NCBI GenBank assembly: GCA_017458125.1
Contig: JAFTGB010000038.1
Location: 1-45,700, forward strand
DNA length: 45,700 bases
Direction of reading: 5' to 3'
DNA from: Prevotella sp.
GTDB lineage: Bacteria > Bacteroidota > Bacteroidia > Bacteroidales > Bacteroidaceae
Below the pieces are notes generated by a model, which worked only from the letters and a program-made list of their open reading frames with translations, made no database searches and was not told the DNA's origin. Position numbers and translations under genes: made by a program. Positions 31,929 through 40,196 of the stretch are shown piece after piece; position 1 is the stretch's first letter; every line of letters begins with the position of its first letter.

Positions 31929-33128
31929 ATGAAGATGAAGAACAAAAAAATATGGTGGGGCGTTGCAGCCGTGGTGCTTGTGGCCCTGGTCGCCTGGCTG
32001 ATGTCGGGTGGCAAGAAGGAAGAGAAGGTCGAATTTGAGACCGCCAAGGTAGAGCGGCAGAGCATCCACACGTCAATAACCGCCACCGGCACCATAGAAC
32101 CGGTAACCAGCGTCACCGTGGGTACGCAGGTCAGCGGCATCGTGTCCAAACTCTATGTCGACTACAACTCGGTGGTAAAGAAAGGGCAGGTCATTGCCGA
32201 ACTGGACAAGACTAACCTCATCAGCGAGCTGAACACCGCCAAGGCCAACCTGTCGAGTGCACAAAGCACGCTGAACTACGAGACGGCCAACCACAACCGA
32301 TACAAGACACTCTACGACAAGGGACTCGTCTCTGCCAACGACTACGAGAGTGCACTGCTGTCGTACCGCAAGGCCAAGGAGTCGGTAGTCACTGCCTCGC
32401 AGAGCGTGCAGAAGGCGCAGACCAACCTGGGCTATGCCACCATTACCAGCCCCATAGACGGCGTGGTGCTGTCGAAGAGCGTGGAGGAGGGCCAGACCGT
32501 TGCCGCCTCGTTCAACACCCCGGAACTGTTCACCATCGCCCAGGACCTGACCAACATGCGCGTCATCGCCGACATTGACGAGGCTGACATCGGCGGTGTC
32601 AAGGAGGGACAGCGTGTGACGTTCACCGTCGACGCCTTCCCCGACGACCACTTCGACGGACAGGTGACACAAGTGCGACAGCAGGCTACCACGTCGAGCA
32701 ACGTGGTGACCTATGAAGTCGTCATCTCTGCTCCCAACAAAGACCTGAAACTGATGCCCGGCCTGACCGCTAATGTCACCATCTACACCATGGAGAAAGA
32801 CAACGTACTGGCCGTGCCCTCCAAAGCCCTGCGCTTCATGCCCAACGAGGCTCTGTTGGAAGAGGGGCAGCAGATAGCTGACACCGACGCACCGCAGAAG
32901 CTGTGGACCAAGGAGGGCAACACCTTCAAGGCTCATGCCGTAGAGACCGGCACCACCAACGGCATCGTGACGGAGGTGGTGCGTGGCATCGGCGAGGGCA
33001 CCGAGGTGCTGACCGACTTCACCCTCACTGGCGGTGACGACGCCAAGCAGGAACAGGCCCAGAACCCCTTCATGCCGCGTCCGCGTAACAACAGGAACAA
33101 CCAGAACGGCAACCAACAGAAGAAGTAA
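31929..33128 (+). CDS. macA: HlyD/MacA-type periplasmic adaptor
   Basis: This 399-aa protein is anchored by an N-terminal helix (WWGVAAVVLVALVAWLMSGG, about 9-28). The lipoyl halves are VTVGTQVSGIVSKLYVDYNSVVKKGQVIAELD (about 59-90) and ATITSPIDGVVLSKSVEEGQTV (about 170-191), flanking a hairpin of coiled coil (about 95-160). Beta-barrel and membrane-proximal domains follow, with a Asn/Arg/Gln-rich tail (PRPRNNRNNQNGNQQKK). It bridges the inner-membrane MacB-type pump to TolC. It ends one base before the ATPase start. Confidence 0.92.
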   Translation: MKMKNKKIWWGVAAVVLVALVAWLMSGGKKEEKVEFETAKVERQSIHTSITATGTIEPVTSVTVGTQVSGIVSKLYVDYNSVVKKGQVIAELDKTNLISELNTAKANLSSAQSTLNYETANHNRYKTLYDKGLVSANDYESALLSYRKAKESVVTASQSVQKAQTNLGYATITSPIDGVVLSKSVEEGQTVAASFNTPELFTIAQDLTNMRVIADIDEADIGGVKEGQRVTFTVDAFPDDHFDGQVTQVRQQATTSSNVVTYEVVISAPNKDLKLMPGLTANVTIYTMEKDNVLAVPSKALRFMPNEALLEEGQQIADTDAPQKLWTKEGNTFKAHAVETGTTNGIVTEVVRGIGEGTEVLTDFTLTGGDDAKQEQAQNPFMPRPRNNRNNQNGNQQKK

Positions 33129-33884
33129 ATGGAGGACAACAGAAGAGTCATCATTGAACTGCAGAACGTGAAGCGCTACTTTCAGGTAGGTTCCGAAACG
33201 GTGAAGGCACTCAGAGGGGTCTCGTTCAAAATCTACGAGGGCGAGTTCGTCACCATTCAGGGCACTTCCGGTTCAGGCAAGTCCACACTGCTCAACCAGC
33301 TGGGATGTCTGGACACTCCCACCAGTGGCGAGTATTTTCTGGATGGCATCTCGGTGCGCTCCATGTCGAAGTCACAGCGCGCCCACCTGCGTAACCAGAA
33401 GATAGGCTTTGTGTTCCAGAACTACAACCTGCTGGCCAAGACCACTGCCGTTGAAAACGTGGAGCTGCCACTGATGTATAACAACAAGTACGACGCCCGC
33501 CAACGCCGCGAGGCCGCTGTCAAAGCCCTGCAAGCCGTCGGCTTAGGCGACCGCCTGATGCACAAGTCCAACGAGATGTCGGGTGGTCAGATGCAGCGCG
33601 TGGCCATAGCCCGTGCGCTGGTGAACAACCCTGCCGTACTGCTGGCTGACGAAGCCACTGGAAATCTGGATACGCGCACGTCGTTTGAGATGCTGGTGCT
33701 TTTTCAGGAACTCTACCGTCAGGGACACACCATCATCTTTGTCACCCACAACCCCGAGATAGCCGAATATTCCAGCCGTAACATCAACCTCAGAGACGGC
33801 AAGATTCGCGAGGACACCATCAACACCAACATCAAGTCGGCTGCTGAAGCCTTGGCAGCACTGCCTAAACCACAGGACGACTAA
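33129..33884 (+). CDS. MacB-type ABC ATPase
   Basis: This 251-aa ATPase is of the LolD/MacB class: Walker A GTSGSGKST (about 44-52), Q-loop FVFQNYNLLAKTTAVENVELPL (about 93-114), signature MSGGQMQRVAIARALVNNP (about 151-169), Walker B LLADEATGNLD (about 172-182) and H-loop FVTHNPE. All catalytic residues are present. In E. coli MacB the ATPase and permease are fused; here they are separate proteins, as often in Bacteroidota. The gap to the permease is 46 bp of cggaataa repeat. Confidence 0.94.
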   Translation: MEDNRRVIIELQNVKRYFQVGSETVKALRGVSFKIYEGEFVTIQGTSGSGKSTLLNQLGCLDTPTSGEYFLDGISVRSMSKSQRAHLRNQKIGFVFQNYNLLAKTTAVENVELPLMYNNKYDARQRREAAVKALQAVGLGDRLMHKSNEMSGGQMQRVAIARALVNNPAVLLADEATGNLDTRTSFEMLVLFQELYRQGHTIIFVTHNPEIAEYSSRNINLRDGKIREDTINTNIKSAAEALAALPKPQDD

Positions 33885-33889
33885 AAGAA

Positions 33890-33921
33890 CGGAATAACGG
33901 AATAACGGAATAACGGAATAA
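33890..33921 (+). repeat. Four tandem cggaataa octamers
   Basis: Four perfect copies sit between the ATPase and permease genes. The same unit occurs at 19763-19788. Copy number may differ between strains. Confidence 0.8.
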
Positions 33922-33930
33922 CGAAAAAAA

Positions 33931-35148
33931 ATGAATATCTTAAACCTATTTAAGGTGAGCCTGAAGGCTGTTGCCAACAACAAGATGCGGTCGTTCCTGT
34001 CCATGCTCGGCATCATCATCGGCGTGGCTGCCGTCATCATCATGATGGCCATCGGACAAGGCTCGAAGGAGAGCATCCGCTCGGAACTGTCGACCATGGG
34101 CACCAACCTGCTGACCATCCGCCCGGGTGCCGACATGAGGGGTGGTGTGCGTCAGGACCCGTCAGCCATGCAGACACTGAAGATGGCTGACTACGAACGC
34201 ATACAACGCGAGAAGAAGTTCGTGACCAAGGTGTCACCAGAGGTCACCGCCTCCGGTCAGGTCATCTACGGTAACAACAATACCACCACGTCAATGTACG
34301 GTGAGTCCACAGACTACTTAGACATCAAGAAGTGGGAGATTCAGGAAGGCGAGTGCTTCACCGACGAGGACATCAAGAAAGCTGCCAAGGTCTGCGTGGT
34401 AGGCAAGACCATTGTCGACGAACTCTTCACCGACGGTCAGGACCCCATCGGCAAAACCATCCGCTTCAAGAGCATCCCCATGCGCATCGTGGGCGTGCTG
34501 AAGTCGAAGGGCTACAACTCGTGGGGCATGGACCAGGACAATGTCATCATTGCCCCCTACTCTACCGTCATGAAGCGCATAGCCGCCCAGACGTGGTTCT
34601 CCAGCATTGTCTGCTCAGCCATCACCGAGGAGCTGTCCGATGCCGCCATCGAGGAGCTGACCCAGATACTGCGCGACAACCACAAGCTGAAGGGCGAGGC
34701 CGCTGACGACTTCACCATCCGTTCGCAGGCTGAGATGATGGAGACCATGTCGTCGACCATGGACACCGTCACACTCATCCTTGTCGTGGCTGCCGCTTTC
34801 TCGCTGCTCGTGGCGGGCATCGGCATCATGAACATCATGCTTGTCAGCGTGACGGAGCGCACCAAAGAGATAGGCCTGCGCATGGCCGTAGGAGCCACAG
34901 GCCCCGTCATCTCGCTGCAGTTCCTCATCGAGTCGGTGCTCATCAGCGTCACCGGTGGCTTGTTAGGCATACTCGTGGGGTGCTCAGCCAGCACAGGGCT
35001 CAGTGCCTTCGGCATGCCCAGCAGCATACCCGCATGGTCCATCTACGTGTCTTTCCTCGTTTGTGTGTTCATTGGCGTGCTCTTCGGCTACATCCCTGCC
35101 CAGAAAGCTGCCAACATGGACCCCATAGAAGCCATACGCCATGAATAG
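33931..35148 (+). CDS. MacB/FtsX-type ABC permease
   Basis: This 405-aa inner-membrane protein has the MacB pattern of one N-terminal helix (about 19-41, FLSMLGIIIGVAAVIIMMAIG). A large MacB_PCD periplasmic domain (about 45-260) follows, then three C-terminal helices of the FtsX domain (about 280-305, 330-355, 365-390; ILVVAAAFSLLVAGIGIMNIMLVSVTERTKEIGLRMAVGA). It uses mechanotransmission to push substrate through MacA-TolC. Substrate (antibiotic, peptide or lipid) is unknown. Its stop overlaps the kinase gene by eight bases. Confidence 0.94.
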   Translation: MNILNLFKVSLKAVANNKMRSFLSMLGIIIGVAAVIIMMAIGQGSKESIRSELSTMGTNLLTIRPGADMRGGVRQDPSAMQTLKMADYERIQREKKFVTKVSPEVTASGQVIYGNNNTTTSMYGESTDYLDIKKWEIQEGECFTDEDIKKAAKVCVVGKTIVDELFTDGQDPIGKTIRFKSIPMRIVGVLKSKGYNSWGMDQDNVIIAPYSTVMKRIAAQTWFSSIVCSAITEELSDAAIEELTQILRDNHKLKGEAADDFTIRSQAEMMETMSSTMDTVTLILVVAAAFSLLVAGIGIMNIMLVSVTERTKEIGLRMAVGATGPVISLQFLIESVLISVTGGLLGILVGCSASTGLSAFGMPSSIPAWSIYVSFLVCVFIGVLFGYIPAQKAANMDPIEAIRHE

Positions 35149-35869
35149 TATCTCGCCAATACTCCTGATGTACTCTTCTGCGAGTATGGTCCTCAATCTG
35201 GCTGTCGCCTTGACTATCGGCATGACGGTGGGTTTCGTGGTGCGGTGGCAGAAAGCAGAATCGGCACGTCTGAAGGCGGAGGCGGCACGTACCGAAGCCG
35301 AACTCAAGACGCTGCGCAACCAGATAAACCCCCACTTTCTGCTGAACACGCTGAACAACATCTACGCGCTGACTGCCATCGACACCTCTCGCGCACAGGA
35401 CGCCATTCAGCAGCTCTCCAGAATGCTGCGCCACCTGCTCTACGACTCCGAACAGCCCACGGTGCCCCTGAAAGACGAGATCAAGTTTTTAGAGGACTAC
35501 GTCAACCTGATGAAGATCCGACTGTCTCAGTCGGTAGACGTGGTCTTCAACGTGCAGTGCACGTCCTACAACCTGCAAGTGGCCCCCATGATTTTCATCT
35601 CGCTTGTCGAGAACGCCTTCAAGCATGGTGTCAGTCCCACGGAGCCGTCCTTCATACACGTCAACATCAAGGCTGACCAGCAGTACATCAGCTGCGACAT
35701 CACCAACTCCAACCACCCCAAGAGTGCCAACGACCACAGCGGACACGGCATCGGGCTCCACCAGGTACAACGGCGGCTCGAACTGGCTTACCCGTCGCGT
35801 TACACCTGGAATCATGGCGTCAGCAAGGACGGCAAGTCGTACCATGCGCACATCAAGATACGCCTTTGA
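35141..35869 (+). CDS. LytS/YehU-type sensor histidine kinase, minimal sensor
   Basis: This 242-aa kinase has a single N-terminal hydrophobic helix (about 5-40, with VALTIGMTVGFVVRW). A short coiled coil and the His_kinase (PF06580) domain follow, with phospho-acceptor His in NQINPHFLLNTLNNIYAL (about 64-81), N-box SLVENAFKHGV (about 151-161) and G-box HGIGLHQVQRRL. No extracytoplasmic domain is present, so it may sense through its membrane partner. The 8-bp overlap with the pump permease supports a link of the LiaS/BceS sort, which is inference. Confidence 0.9.
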   Translation: MNSISPILLMYSSASMVLNLAVALTIGMTVGFVVRWQKAESARLKAEAARTEAELKTLRNQINPHFLLNTLNNIYALTAIDTSRAQDAIQQLSRMLRHLLYDSEQPTVPLKDEIKFLEDYVNLMKIRLSQSVDVVFNVQCTSYNLQVAPMIFISLVENAFKHGVSPTEPSFIHVNIKADQQYISCDITNSNHPKSANDHSGHGIGLHQVQRRLELAYPSRYTWNHGVSKDGKSYHAHIKIRL

Positions 35870-35914
35870 ACAATAAACAACATACATAATAAACCCAATA
35901 CAAAACACTAAGCT

Positions 35915-36625
35915 ATGACTATCAATTGCGCCATCATCGACGACGAGCCACTGGCAGCAGGACTACTCAAAAGCTACGTGAAACGGACTCCCTACCTGAA
36001 CCTGCTCGGAACCTACGGTTCTGCACTCGAAGCCATGAAGGAGCTGCGCGAACATCCGGCCCAGCTGCTCTTCCTCGACATTCAGATGCCTGAGCTGTCG
36101 GGCATCGAGTTTGCCAAAATCCTGCCTGCCGAGACCAGGGTTATCTTTACCACAGCCTTCAAGCAGTATGCCATCGAAGGCTACAAGGTCAACGCCTTGG
36201 ACTACCTGATGAAGCCCATTTCCTATGAAGACTTCCTGGCGTCAGCCAACAAGGCCCTGGACTGGTTTACCGTCTCACAGAAGCAGCAAACCTATGCCGA
36301 AGACCGCTTCATGTTCGTCAAAAGCGACTACAAACTCATCCGTGTGCCCTTGGACGACATTCTCTACATAGAAGGTCTGAAAGACTATGTCCGCATATAC
36401 ATGGAGGACGGACAGAAGATTATGAGCCTGATGAACATGAAGAGGCTGGAGGACTACCTGCCCCGTCCGGAGTTCCTGCGTACCCACCGTTCCTACATCG
36501 TGCACATGACGAAGACCAAGGCCATCGACCGCTTCCGCTTCGTCTTCGGCGACCAGTACATCCCCATCTCCGACTCCTACAAGGACGACGTGCAACGCTA
36601 TTTTGAACTTCACACGCTGGTGTAG
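35915..36625 (+). CDS. LytTR-family response regulator
   Basis: This 236-aa regulator has a receiver domain (about 1-120: acidic IIDDEP residues 9-11, phospho-acceptor Asp55 in LLFLDIQMPELSG, Thr in IFTTAF, Lys in DYLMKP). A LytTR DNA-binding domain follows (about 135-232: VKSDYKLIRVPLDDILYIEGLKDYVRIYM...FLRTHRSYIVHMTK). LytTR proteins bind paired imperfect repeats at target promoters. It follows its likely kinase by 45 bp and probably controls the upstream pump operon. Confidence 0.93.
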   Translation: MTINCAIIDDEPLAAGLLKSYVKRTPYLNLLGTYGSALEAMKELREHPAQLLFLDIQMPELSGIEFAKILPAETRVIFTTAFKQYAIEGYKVNALDYLMKPISYEDFLASANKALDWFTVSQKQQTYAEDRFMFVKSDYKLIRVPLDDILYIEGLKDYVRIYMEDGQKIMSLMNMKRLEDYLPRPEFLRTHRSYIVHMTKTKAIDRFRFVFGDQYIPISDSYKDDVQRYFELHTLV

Positions 36626-36630
36626 GGAGG

Positions 36631-36674
36631 ACGAAAACGAAAAACGAAAACGAAGAACGAAAACGAAAAACGAA
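36631..36674 (+). repeat. aacgaaa-type tandem spacer
   Basis: Irregular acgaaa/aacgaaaa units fill the gap between the response regulator and queC. No promoter is seen. Confidence 0.65.
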
Positions 36675-37328
36675 ATGAAAGACTCACTACTCATCCTTAG
36701 CGGTGGTGTCGACTCCACCACCCTGCTCTACGACGAACAGGAGCGCATAGCACTGGCCGTGTCGTTCGACTACGGGTCGAAGCACAACGCCCGCGAGATA
36801 CCCTTTGCCCAATGGCACTGCCGCCATTTAGGCATCCCGCACGTCATCATCCCCCTTGACTTCATGACACGCTACTTCCGCAGCTCGCTGCTGACGGGCG
36901 GCGAGGAGATTCCCGAAGGTCACTACGACGACGAGAACATGCGCTCCACGGTAGTACCCTTCCGCAACGGCATCATGCTCAGCATTGCGGTGGGCATGGC
37001 CGAGTCCAACGGACTTCAGTACGTCATGATGGCCAACCACGGCGGCGACCATACCATCTACCCCGACTGCACGCCACAGTTCGTCCAGGCTTTCGACGCT
37101 GCTGCCAAGGCCGGTACCTTCGTCAACATTGGGCTGCGCTCGCCCTACACCAACCTCACCAAAGCCGACATTGCGCGTCGGGGCAAGGACTTGGGCATCG
37201 ACTACGCCAAGACGTGGTCGTGCTACAAGGGGGGCGACAAGCACTGCGGACGCTGCGGCACCTGCGTGGAGCGTCGCGAAGCCTTCGCACTGGCCGGCAT
37301 CGCCGACCCGACGGAGTATGAAGATTAG
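36675..37328 (+). CDS. queC: 7-cyano-7-deazaguanine synthase
   Basis: This 217-aa enzyme makes preQ0 from 7-carboxy-7-deazaguanine with ATP and ammonia for queuosine synthesis. The N-type PP-loop is LLILSGGVDSTTLLY (about 4-18). Other markers are FDYGSKHNAREI, VVPFRNGIMLSIAVGMAE and the zinc-binding cysteines CYKGGDKHCGRCGTCVERREAF (about 188-209). ATG 36675 is used because the longer frame to 36603 is repeat spacer overlapping the regulator gene. No other queuosine genes are near. It converges with radA with a 12-bp gap. Confidence 0.95.
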   Translation: MKDSLLILSGGVDSTTLLYDEQERIALAVSFDYGSKHNAREIPFAQWHCRHLGIPHVIIPLDFMTRYFRSSLLTGGEEIPEGHYDDENMRSTVVPFRNGIMLSIAVGMAESNGLQYVMMANHGGDHTIYPDCTPQFVQAFDAAAKAGTFVNIGLRSPYTNLTKADIARRGKDLGIDYAKTWSCYKGGDKHCGRCGTCVERREAFALAGIADPTEYED

Positions 37329-37340
37329 GGGTAGAGGTTA

Positions 37341-38747
37341 TTACCCGAACAGCGCACGCAGTGCCTCTTCCACCTTGCGCACTGGCACCAGTTCTATCTT
37401 GTATTTCTTGCGGTCCAAGCCCGACAGGTTGTACTTGGGCACGATGATGTGCTGAAAGCCCAACTTCTCGGCCTCACTGATGCGCTGCTCAATGCGGGCC
37501 ACGGGGCGCACCTCGCCCGACAGGCCTACCTCGCCGGCCATGCACCAACCCTCCTCGATGGGTGTGTCGACGTTCGACGACAACACGGCGGCAATGACAC
37601 TGAGGTCCATGGCCATGTCCGTCACGCGCAATCCTCCGGCAATATTCAGGAACACATCCTTCTGCATCAGCTTGAAGCCCACACGCTTCTCCAGCACGGC
37701 CAACAGCATGTTCAACCGACGCTGGTCGAAACCCGTAGCCGAACGCTGCGGCGTGCCATAGGCAGCACTGCTGACCAACGCCTGCGTCTCTACCAAGAAG
37801 GGGCGCACACCCTCGATGGCCGCGCTGATGGCTACCCCCGACAGCCCGTCGTGGTCGTCGGTGAGCAGCAGCTCCGAGGGGTTCGACACCTGTCGCAGTC
37901 CCGTCTGCTGCATCTCGTAGATGCCTAACTCCGAAGTGGAGCCAAAGCGGTTCTTGATGCTGCGCAGAATGCGGTACACGTAGTGCTGGTCGCCCTCGAA
38001 CTGGACGACGGTGTCGACAATGTGCTCCAGAATCTTCGGTCCTGCCAGCGTCCCCTCCTTGGTGATGTGGCCAATGAGGATGACCGGCACACCGCTGGTC
38101 TTGGCAAACCGCAGCAATGCCGAGGCACACTCGCGCACCTGCGCTATGGAGCCGGCAGAACTCTCCACGTCCTCGGTGGCTATGGTCTGTATGGAGTCGA
38201 TGACCACCAGCTCGGGCTGCACCTCCTTGATGTGGTCGAAGACCGCCTCCAACGAGTTTTCACACAACAAAAGAAAATTATCGTTATCGTTCCCGTTCAG
38301 CCTCTCGGCACGCATCTTCAGCTGGTGGGCACTCTCCTCACCGCTGACGTAGAGCACGCGCATGCCTTTTCTCTCAGCACCCGCCCCCTGCGACACATTC
38401 AGCATGGTCTGCAACGTCAGCGTCGACTTGCCTATGCCCGGCTCGCCACCAAGCAGAACGATGCTGCCAGGCACCAGCCCGCCACCCAGCACGCGGTTCA
38501 GCTCCTGGTCAAGCATGTCAATACGCGGGTCGTCATGTGCCGCAATGTCGCGCAGCCGAAGCACCTTGTTCTGGCGCAGTTGGTGTCCGGCCGACGCTGC
38601 AGCCGACGTGGCCGCCTGCTTGCGTGTGTCAGCCACCTTGATTTCCTTGAACGTGTTCCACTGTCCGCAGGCCGGACACTTGCCCACCCACTTTGCCGAC
38701 TCCTGTCCGCAGTTAGAGCAGACATACATCACCTTGTCTTTAGCCAT
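37341..38747 (-). CDS. radA: DNA repair protein RadA
   Basis: This 468-aa RecA-like ATPase helps branch migration in recombination. It has the N-terminal C4 zinc finger (Cys10, 13, 24, 27 in VCSNCGQESAKWVGKCPACG), Walker A GGEPGIGKST (about 98-107), Walker B LVVIDSIQT (about 184-192), the RadA-specific KNRFGSTSELGIYEM (about 266-280) and a C-terminal Lon-like domain (about 300-460). Length fits. It follows the thioesterase gene on the minus strand with a 54-bp gap lacking a promoter, so the two may be cotranscribed. Confidence 0.96.
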   Translation of the reverse strand: MAKDKVMYVCSNCGQESAKWVGKCPACGQWNTFKEIKVADTRKQAATSAAASAGHQLRQNKVLRLRDIAAHDDPRIDMLDQELNRVLGGGLVPGSIVLLGGEPGIGKSTLTLQTMLNVSQGAGAERKGMRVLYVSGEESAHQLKMRAERLNGNDNDNFLLLCENSLEAVFDHIKEVQPELVVIDSIQTIATEDVESSAGSIAQVRECASALLRFAKTSGVPVILIGHITKEGTLAGPKILEHIVDTVVQFEGDQHYVYRILRSIKNRFGSTSELGIYEMQQTGLRQVSNPSELLLTDDHDGLSGVAISAAIEGVRPFLVETQALVSSAAYGTPQRSATGFDQRRLNMLLAVLEKRVGFKLMQKDVFLNIAGGLRVTDMAMDLSVIAAVLSSNVDTPIEEGWCMAGEVGLSGEVRPVARIEQRISEAEKLGFQHIIVPKYNLSGLDRKKYKIELVPVRKVEEALRALFG

Positions 38748-38801
38748 CGTACTGTTAAAAATTTTATTCTTCTAAAAAAAGGGGGGGACTGTCTCTTTTT
38801 C

Positions 38802-39506
38802 TTATTCCGTAAACTCCATAATGGCGCAAACCTCCGTGCCTACGGACAGCGCAACGGTGCAGACACCTTCCGACTGAAAGACCACGGGGGTAAGCATGTC
38901 GCCCAACTTGGCCGCAACGCGGTACTCCACACGCAGGTTGCCAACCTCGAAACCGTCCGGCAACAGCTCCATGGCCATGCGCACGTAGTTGGCATTGTTC
39001 ATGTGGCGGTTGTAGTCAATGTCGGCACGCAGCACCCTGACAGGCTCCAGCACTACGCCGCCCTCCTTGGGCAGCACGATGCGACGGTCACGGTAGTTCA
39101 TCTGCAGCTGGGGCTCCAGTCGCATCGAGGCCATCGTGGCGTCGTCGACGCGTTTGAGCCTCCCCGTGCTCTTATCCACAAAGGCTCCCATGCTCCATGT
39201 GCGGTAGCAGGGCTTGCCCTCGGCATCATAGATGAAAGTATTGCGGAACCCGAACATCGGCTTCATGCCATAGACGGAGGTGGTCACCGTCAGCGTCTCT
39301 TTGTACTCTGGCACCCGCACCACCTCCACCTGCCGCGAAGCCAGCAGCTGAGCCATGTTCTGTTCCGTAAAATACCGCTTCACTCCCGGCTCGGAGTCTA
39401 TCCACATTTCCGAGCAGTCCTGCATCATCTGGAGGGCGGAGTAGAGTTTCAGCCGTCCCTCGCTGTCGCAGGTACTTGTTGTCACTTTATAATTCAGGCT
39501 ATACAT
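38802..39506 (-). CDS. Acyl-ACP thioesterase
   Basis: From ATG 39506 the product is 234 aa, starting MYSLNYKVTTSTCDSEGRLKLYSALQMMQDCSE. It has two hotdog halves of the acyl-ACP thioesterase family (PF01643): WSMGAFVDKSTGRLKRVDD near the middle (about 110-128) and ADIDYNRHMNNANYVRMAME (about 161-180), which carries the catalytic Asn/His-type NxHxNNxxY motif. It releases fatty acids from acyl carrier protein. The promoter at 39515-39547 sets the start; the frame stays open upstream to 39578. Confidence 0.92.
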   Translation of the reverse strand: MYSLNYKVTTSTCDSEGRLKLYSALQMMQDCSEMWIDSEPGVKRYFTEQNMAQLLASRQVEVVRVPEYKETLTVTTSVYGMKPMFGFRNTFIYDAEGKPCYRTWSMGAFVDKSTGRLKRVDDATMASMRLEPQLQMNYRDRRIVLPKEGGVVLEPVRVLRADIDYNRHMNNANYVRMAMELLPDGFEVGNLRVEYRVAAKLGDMLTPVVFQSEGVCTVALSVGTEVCAIMEFTE

Positions 39507-39514
39507 ACGGTGGG

Positions 39515-39547
39515 CAAAGTTACAAAAGTTTTTTCGATTTTTCTCAA
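39515..39547 (-). promoter_or_regulatory. Promoter of the thioesterase-radA unit
   Basis: TTG (39547-39545), 22 bp, TAACTTTG (39522-39515) on the minus strand, with ATG 39506 eight bases on. The spacer is slightly long. Confidence 0.55.
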
Positions 39548-39586
39548 CGCCGGCGCAATTTATTTTCATTTTCTGCACACAAAAGG

Positions 39587-39621
39587 CTTCCTCCTCCCCG
39601 AGGAATGGGGGGAGGAGGAAG
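39587..39621 (-). terminator. Terminator-like perfect hairpin after the DUF5675 gene
   Basis: A 13-bp perfect stem (39587-39599 with 39609-39621; cttcctcctcccc type) and 9-nt loop lie 18 bp after the stop. On the minus strand CTTTTG follows. It may also be a member of the G/C-rich hairpin repeats seen in the neighbouring gene. Confidence 0.65.
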
Positions 39622-39639
39622 TGCGTGAACGCGAACCAT

Positions 39640-40110
39640 TCACTTAACGGTAATCCATACGGCTTCGCCCCTTGCCTTGGCCTCCACGATTTTCTGCTTC
39701 AGGCGGTGGAGCCAGATGCGCGAGTCGAGCACCTCGCCCACGCGCTGATTGCGGCCAACCAGTATGCAGCCCTCAGTGTCCTTAGCCGTGTTGCCCGCAT
39801 GGATGCGGATGCCCTCAAACTTCGGCACGCCGAGCAGGATAGGCAGCCATGCCCCAAACTTCGGCGAGTACGAGATGACCACCGCATAGCGGCCTTCAGG
39901 TATCGCACTCCTACCCTTGACTTTATACGCCCCGTGCTCATAGTCGCGCCATGTGGGTTCCAGCGTGTCGCAGATTTGAAGCCCCTCGGTGAGGGGCTGG
40001 CGTAAGCCAGGGTGTCCCTCTTTATCCGAGTCATTTATTTCTTGTGCTATATACAGCCTGCCTATCGTGTAGGTCTTCCGTTTTGCAATTCTTTTCAGTA
40101 TCAGTTCCAT
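39640..40110 (-). CDS. DUF5675-family protein with an in-frame repeat insertion
   Basis: This 156-aa protein has the DUF5675 core: LEPTWRDYEHGAYKVKGRSAIPEGRYAVVISYSPKFGAWLPIL...FEGIRIHAGNTAKDTEGCILVG (about 51-120). The RIHxGN...GCI pattern resembles active-site motifs of L,D-transpeptidase- or lysozyme-like phage proteins, and the family is often on phage or mobile DNA. The catalytic role is unproven. Residues about 24-46 (EINDSDKEGHPGLRQPLTEG) are coded by a double-hairpin repeat (39980-40010) and look like an insertion into the N-terminal strand region. Confidence 0.8.
   Translation of the reverse strand: MELILKRIAKRKTYTIGRLYIAQEINDSDKEGHPGLRQPLTEGLQICDTLEPTWRDYEHGAYKVKGRSAIPEGRYAVVISYSPKFGAWLPILLGVPKFEGIRIHAGNTAKDTEGCILVGRNQRVGEVLDSRIWLHRLKQKIVEAKARGEAVWITVK
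39980..40010. repeat. REP-like double hairpin inside the DUF5675 gene
   Basis: Two adjoining hairpins, agcccctc-ggt-gaggggct (39980-39998) and ctggc-gtaa-gccag (39997-40010), lie in frame in the coding sequence. Their compact paired form is that of REP-type extragenic repeats. Confidence 0.65.
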
Positions 40111-40127
40111 ATTAAAACCTCCTTAAT

Positions 40128-40196
40128 GTTACATTGTTACAAAGTTACATTGTTACGTTTTTCAGTGCGGTAGCAAATTCTTCACTCTTCACTCTT
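40128..40196. repeat. Spacer repeats between the VirE-like and DUF5675 genes
   Basis: A 13-bp direct repeat (gttacattgttac at 40128-40140 and 40144-40156) is followed by a 30-bp stretch (40167-40196, gcggtagcaaattcttcact...) that recurs exactly at 41503-41532 inside the neighbouring gene. The second repeat overlaps the stop codon of the VirE-like gene. Confidence 0.85.

Noticed and set aside
36603-36674. N-terminal extension of QueC
   Set aside because: It is encoded by the end of the response-regulator gene and aacgaaa repeat; the PP-loop normally starts a few residues from the N-terminus.
37983-39647. Long plus-strand ORF (554 codons) over radA and the thioesterase gene
   Set aside because: It is antisense to two clearly recognisable genes, and its His/Leu/Gln-rich translation has no domain.
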